A stretch of DNA of 64,000 nt, taken from JAXMAR01 sp046350295. GTDB lineage: Bacteria > Planctomycetota > Planctomycetia > Gemmatales > Gemmataceae. Numbering within the stretch: position 1 is the first letter of the stretch; each line of letters begins with the position of its first letter. The notes below the pieces were generated by a model, which saw nothing but the letters and a program-made list of their open reading frames with translations, did not search any database and was not told the origin of the DNA. Location of the stretch: assembly GCA_046350295.1 (NCBI GenBank), contig JAXMAR010000018.1, positions 1 to 64,000 of the forward strand, written 5' to 3'. Below are positions 61,354 through 64,000 of the stretch, piece after piece. The translations under genes were made by a program, and so were the position numbers.

Positions 61354-62274
61354 ATGGCCCGTTCCCGCTGGCTTCGTCTCGCGTTTTTCGGCCTCCTCCT
61401 CTTCTGGGCCTTTTCTCACCTCCAGGTCGGCTCCGCCCAGGATGAGGGCCCGGTGAAGGAACGCAAGGAAACCCCCGCCGAGAAGATCCGCAAGGCGCTC
61501 GATCAGAGCATGACCCTCGACTTCGCCGGCAATAGCCTCGAGGACGTGCTCAACCACCTCAAGGCCAAGACCGGCGTCAACTTCGTCCTCGATCGCGTCG
61601 TCGTCGGCAGCCTCTTCCCCATCGACGACGTGGGCGGCGGCATGGCGCCCGGCGCCGCGCAGGTCCACATCAAGTGCGATAAGGGAGGTAAGGTTCGCAC
61701 CGCGTTGCAGCGCACCCTCAACGCCTACAACCTCACGTACGTCATCGTCGACGACTCCGTCCTCGTCACCACTGAGGAGATCGGCATCTACCGCCAGATG
61801 CGCCAGCGCATCAGCGTCAACGTCGACAATGAGTCCCTCAAGATCGCCCTCAAGGATCTGAGCCGGACAACGGGCCTCAACCTCGTCCTCGACCCGCGCC
61901 AGGCCAAGACCGCCGACACCAAGGTAACGCTCACCCTGGAAGACGCGACGCTCGAAACCGCGGTCAAGCTCCTCGCCGAGATGGGCAACCTCAAGGCCGT
62001 GCAGATGGGCAACGTCCTCTTCGTCACCGACGAGGACCGCGCCCGCAAGATCCGCAAGGACGAAGGCCCGATCCACCGCAGCCCCAATCCCCTCGATGGC
62101 ATGCTGCCCCCCGGCGTCGCTGTCCCCGGCGTCGGCGGCATCGGTGGCATGGGCATGGGCCTGGGAGGCGTCATCGGCGGCCCCGCCGGCGTTCCTGCCC
62201 GGCCCGCTGTCGAGGCCGTTCCCGCTCCCCCGCCGATGGTCGTCCCCGACATGCCGCCCGAGAAGCGGCCTTGA
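61354..62274 (+). CDS. exported STN/secretin-like repeat protein
   Basis: 306 residues from the ATG at 61354 behind AAGGAG. Signal peptide (RLAFFGLLLFWAFSHLQVGSAQ). Two STN-like units: TLDFAGNSLEDVLNHLKAKTGVNFVLDR...LQRTLNAYNLTYVIVDDSVLVTT (~40-135), and ISVNVDNESLKIALKDLSRTTGLNLVLD...LEDATLETAVKLLAEMGNLKAVQMGNVLFVTDEDRA (~150-235). The end is Gly/Pro-rich (GVGGIGGMGMGLGGVIGG). STN modules occur at the periplasmic face of secretins and TonB receptors, but no secretin pore is attached here. Planctomycetes carry many such stand-alone proteins; function unknown. Divergent from the copper ATPase. Confidence 0.8.
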   Translation: MARSRWLRLAFFGLLLFWAFSHLQVGSAQDEGPVKERKETPAEKIRKALDQSMTLDFAGNSLEDVLNHLKAKTGVNFVLDRVVVGSLFPIDDVGGGMAPGAAQVHIKCDKGGKVRTALQRTLNAYNLTYVIVDDSVLVTTEEIGIYRQMRQRISVNVDNESLKIALKDLSRTTGLNLVLDPRQAKTADTKVTLTLEDATLETAVKLLAEMGNLKAVQMGNVLFVTDEDRARKIRKDEGPIHRSPNPLDGMLPPGVAVPGVGGIGGMGMGLGGVIGGPAGVPARPAVEAVPAPPPMVVPDMPPEKRP

Positions 62275-62490
62275 TCCCTTGTACGGTTTTGCCACGCCGA
62301 TTTGCGTGAAATTGCGTCGCATCTCGTCGCACACACACCCACTCATCGCGACGTATTTCAGCGCCTTCGCCGCAACAGGAAGGCGCCCCACGGATTGCGG
62401 TAGAATCGCGATCCTCCCCGTACCACCTTCCGCCGGTTCGAATGCGACGAATCCGGGTCACGTGGAGCGGGAACAAACAAGCCGTTTGTT

Positions 62491-63663
62491 TCAAGCTCCG
62501 TTGTTCCGCGTCGTTGCCGCTCCCGCGGCCCGCGTCAGGATCTCCGCCGCCTGATCCACCTCCGCCTCCGTCGTGAACCGCCCCACGCTCAGCCGCACCG
62601 CCCCCTTGCCGATCTCCGGCGGCACCCGCATCGCGCACAAAACCGGCGATTGATCGATCCGCCCCTCGTGGCACGCCGAGCCCGTCGACGCCGCGATCTG
62701 GGGCACGCTCTTCAAGAAGTCCGCTCCCCCCTGGCCGATGAAGTTCACGTTCAAGGTGTTCGGCAATCGCTCCGTCGGATGCCCGTTCAACACGACCCGC
62801 TCCCCCAGCGCCTCCCGCAGCTTCGTCCACAGCCGATCGCGCAGCCCACGCAATCGCTCGGTCGCGCCCGGCAAACTCTCTCGGGCGATCGCGCACGCCT
62901 TGCCCAGACCGACGATATAAGGCACGTTCTCCGTCCCCGCCCGCCGTCCCCCTTCATGCCCCGCTCCATGAATCAGCGGCTCCAGCGTCACTCCCTTGCG
63001 AACATACAAGACGCCGATCCCTTTCGGCGCATAGAGCTTGTGCCCCGCCAGCGTCAAGAGATCGACGCCCAGCTCGTTGACATCGACCTCGATCTTGCCC
63101 AGCGATTGCGCCGCGTCCGTGTGCAGCAGCGCCCCGACCTTGTGCGCCATCTCCGCCAGTTCCCGGATCGGTTCCAGCGTCCCCACCTCGTTGTTCGCGT
63201 GCATGACGCTGACGATCGTCGTCCCCTTCGCGATCGCCTTCTTCGCCGCCGCGAGATCGACCACGCCATACTTGTCGACCGGTAGGACGGTGACCGAGGC
63301 GCCCATCCGCTTCAAAAACTCGCAAGGCTGCAACGTCGCCGGATGCTCGACCGACGTCGTGACGATATGCGCCCCGCGCACCCAGCGCCCGAACCAGCCG
63401 CGTAACTTCTGAAACACCGCCCCCTTCAGCGCCTGATTGCTCGCCTCCGACCCGCCACCGGTGAAGACGATCTCCTCCGACCGTGCGCCCATAAGCGCCG
63501 CGACCTGAGCGCGGGATTGATCGACGGCTTCATGAGCGCGAACGCCATACGCATGCGCGCTCGACGGGTTGCCGAAGTCCTCGCGCAGAAATGGCAGCAT
63601 CGCCTCGACCACGGCGGGGTCGAGCGGCGTGGTGGCGTTGTAGTCGAGATAGATGGGTGGCAT
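62491..63663 (-). CDS. cysteine desulfurase (NifS/IscS type)
   Basis: 390 residues, class V aminotransferase fold. IYLDYNATTPLDPAV at the start; EEIVFTGGGSEASNQALKG; VEHPATLQPCEFLK (the His stacking on PLP); HTDAAQSLGKIEVDVNELGVDLLTLAGHKLYAPKGIGVLYVR with Schiff-base Lys209. The catalytic loop STGSACHEGRID has Cys331, and the conserved RxSxGRFTTEAEVDQAAEIL is at the end. It abstracts sulfur from cysteine for Fe-S clusters, tRNA thiolation or cofactors. No IscU, SufE or regulator gene is next to it in the window. A HEPN-domain gene lies 12 bases upstream on the same strand and may be co-transcribed. Confidence 0.93.
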   Translation of the reverse strand: MPPIYLDYNATTPLDPAVVEAMLPFLREDFGNPSSAHAYGVRAHEAVDQSRAQVAALMGARSEEIVFTGGGSEASNQALKGAVFQKLRGWFGRWVRGAHIVTTSVEHPATLQPCEFLKRMGASVTVLPVDKYGVVDLAAAKKAIAKGTTIVSVMHANNEVGTLEPIRELAEMAHKVGALLHTDAAQSLGKIEVDVNELGVDLLTLAGHKLYAPKGIGVLYVRKGVTLEPLIHGAGHEGGRRAGTENVPYIVGLGKACAIARESLPGATERLRGLRDRLWTKLREALGERVVLNGHPTERLPNTLNVNFIGQGGADFLKSVPQIAASTGSACHEGRIDQSPVLCAMRVPPEIGKGAVRLSVGRFTTEAEVDQAAEILTRAAGAATTRNNGA

Positions 63664-63675
63664 TGGCCGGTTCCT

Positions 63676-64000
63676 TTACTTCCGTCTTTCGCGGATGCCG
63701 AGGACGCCACGGGATTCTTTGCGCATGCGCTCGGCCCAGCGAAGGGCGGATGTCGCCTGTCGTTTGGTGGCGTCATGACCGGGGTAGCGCGTCTTCTACG
63801 GCAAAGACCGAAAGGAAGAGGCAGCCACGACGCAGAGAGCGCAACTCCGCGTGCTGAGATATCACAGCGGCAAGCAGCAGGTCGAGGTCATGGGTCTTGG
63901 GGACGGAAAGGCTGTGCTCCACCAGCAGTGCTTTCAGGTATTTTTCCGCGCATTGCTGGCAGTGAAAGCACACCGCGTCATGTAGAGGTGTTTCGCTTGC
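63676..64000 (-). CDS. HEPN domain protein, 5' end outside the window, one frameshift
   Basis: The frame entering from the right edge reads LHDAVCFHCQQCAEKYLKALLVEHSLSVPKTHDLDLLLAAV and LRRGCLFLSVFAVED. The first of these is the HEPN-domain core (CFHxQQxAEKxLKALL...KTHDLxxLL). At about 63790 the reading shifts to YPGHDATKRQATSALRWAERMRKE and ends RERRK at 63676, also typical of HEPN C-termini. One missing base explains it. HEPN proteins often pair with minimal nucleotidyltransferases as toxin-antitoxin modules; the partner would be beyond the edge. Closely precedes the cysteine desulfurase gene. Confidence 0.75.

Overview
The window is GC-rich DNA from a planctomycete, most likely Gemmataceae/Gemmatales-like. 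The evidence is the set of gene families. There are three DUF1501 proteins (one broken), a DUF1549/DUF1553 protein with CxxCH motifs, a PVC-type HEAT-repeat protein with a C-terminal CATCH heme motif, and a PSCyt1-WD40-PPC protein. There are also a DUF1559 prepilin-like protein with a companion lipoprotein, a DUF6513 dihydropteroate-synthase-like protein, a DUF4404 protein and a Uma2 nuclease. No phage, IS transposase, rRNA or CRISPR array was seen.

Layout. 0-4.2 kb: the tail of a left-edge gene, a heavily frameshifted FAD oxidoreductase, an intact membrane protein and a heavily frameshifted DUF1501 gene. 4.7-9.7 kb: a giant AsmA-like envelope protein and a Wza-like polysaccharide export lipoprotein. 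9.8-13.6 kb (minus): Ldh2-type dehydrogenase, EF-hand/deiodinase-like redox protein, a tiny Asn-Gln heptad protein and an NHL propeller. 13.8-16.6 kb: a CBS protein and a 32-residue membrane peptide, converging on DUF4404 and two tandem paralogous membrane proteins. 16.8-25.1 kb: PLP dehydratase, PVC heme protein, DUF6513 protein, MFS transporter and a secreted protein.

25.1-34.2 kb (minus) is the most distinctive region. It is a six-gene run encoding five von Willebrand factor A (VWA) proteins, several built as zinc ribbon - charged linker - TM - VWA - TM bundle - beta-rich FHA-like tail. A separate TM-plus-tail protein completes the set. One family member exists as two adjacent genes that are collinear with the single-chain paralogue. 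Two paralogues share a near-identical 3' tract of about 660 bp. I see no described system with this make-up.

34.7-41.4 kb: PQQ propeller, a Met-Asn-Gly tRNA cluster, two small genes that may form a toxin-antitoxin-like pair, an intact DUF1501 protein, and a lower-GC patch with a GYF_2 membrane protein ending in four 20-residue repeats. 41.6-44.7 kb: esterase, a perfect 31-bp hairpin between convergent genes, a secreted protein, and a repeat-rich stretch holding two complementary halves of a DUF559 nuclease. 44.7-54.1 kb (plus): DUF1501, Uma2, zinc-ribbon membrane protein, DUF1549/DUF1553, two small genes, PSCyt1-WD40-PPC and a receiver-domain protein. 54.2-64 kb: Cys-rich secreted protein with a terminator, phosphate-selective-type porin, lipoprotein plus DUF1559 protein, P1B-type copper ATPase, STN-repeat protein, cysteine desulfurase and a HEPN protein cut by the right edge.

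Data quality. Frameshifts cluster at about 1.15-1.6, 3.05-3.6 and 30.1-30.5 kb, with single shifts near 21.96, 34.07 and 63.79 kb. In the 30 kb cluster the differences from the sister copy are almost all one-base indels, which points to sequencing or assembly error. The DUF559 lesion is shared by both copies and so looks genuine. All functional calls rest on reading the translated sequence; no database search was run.
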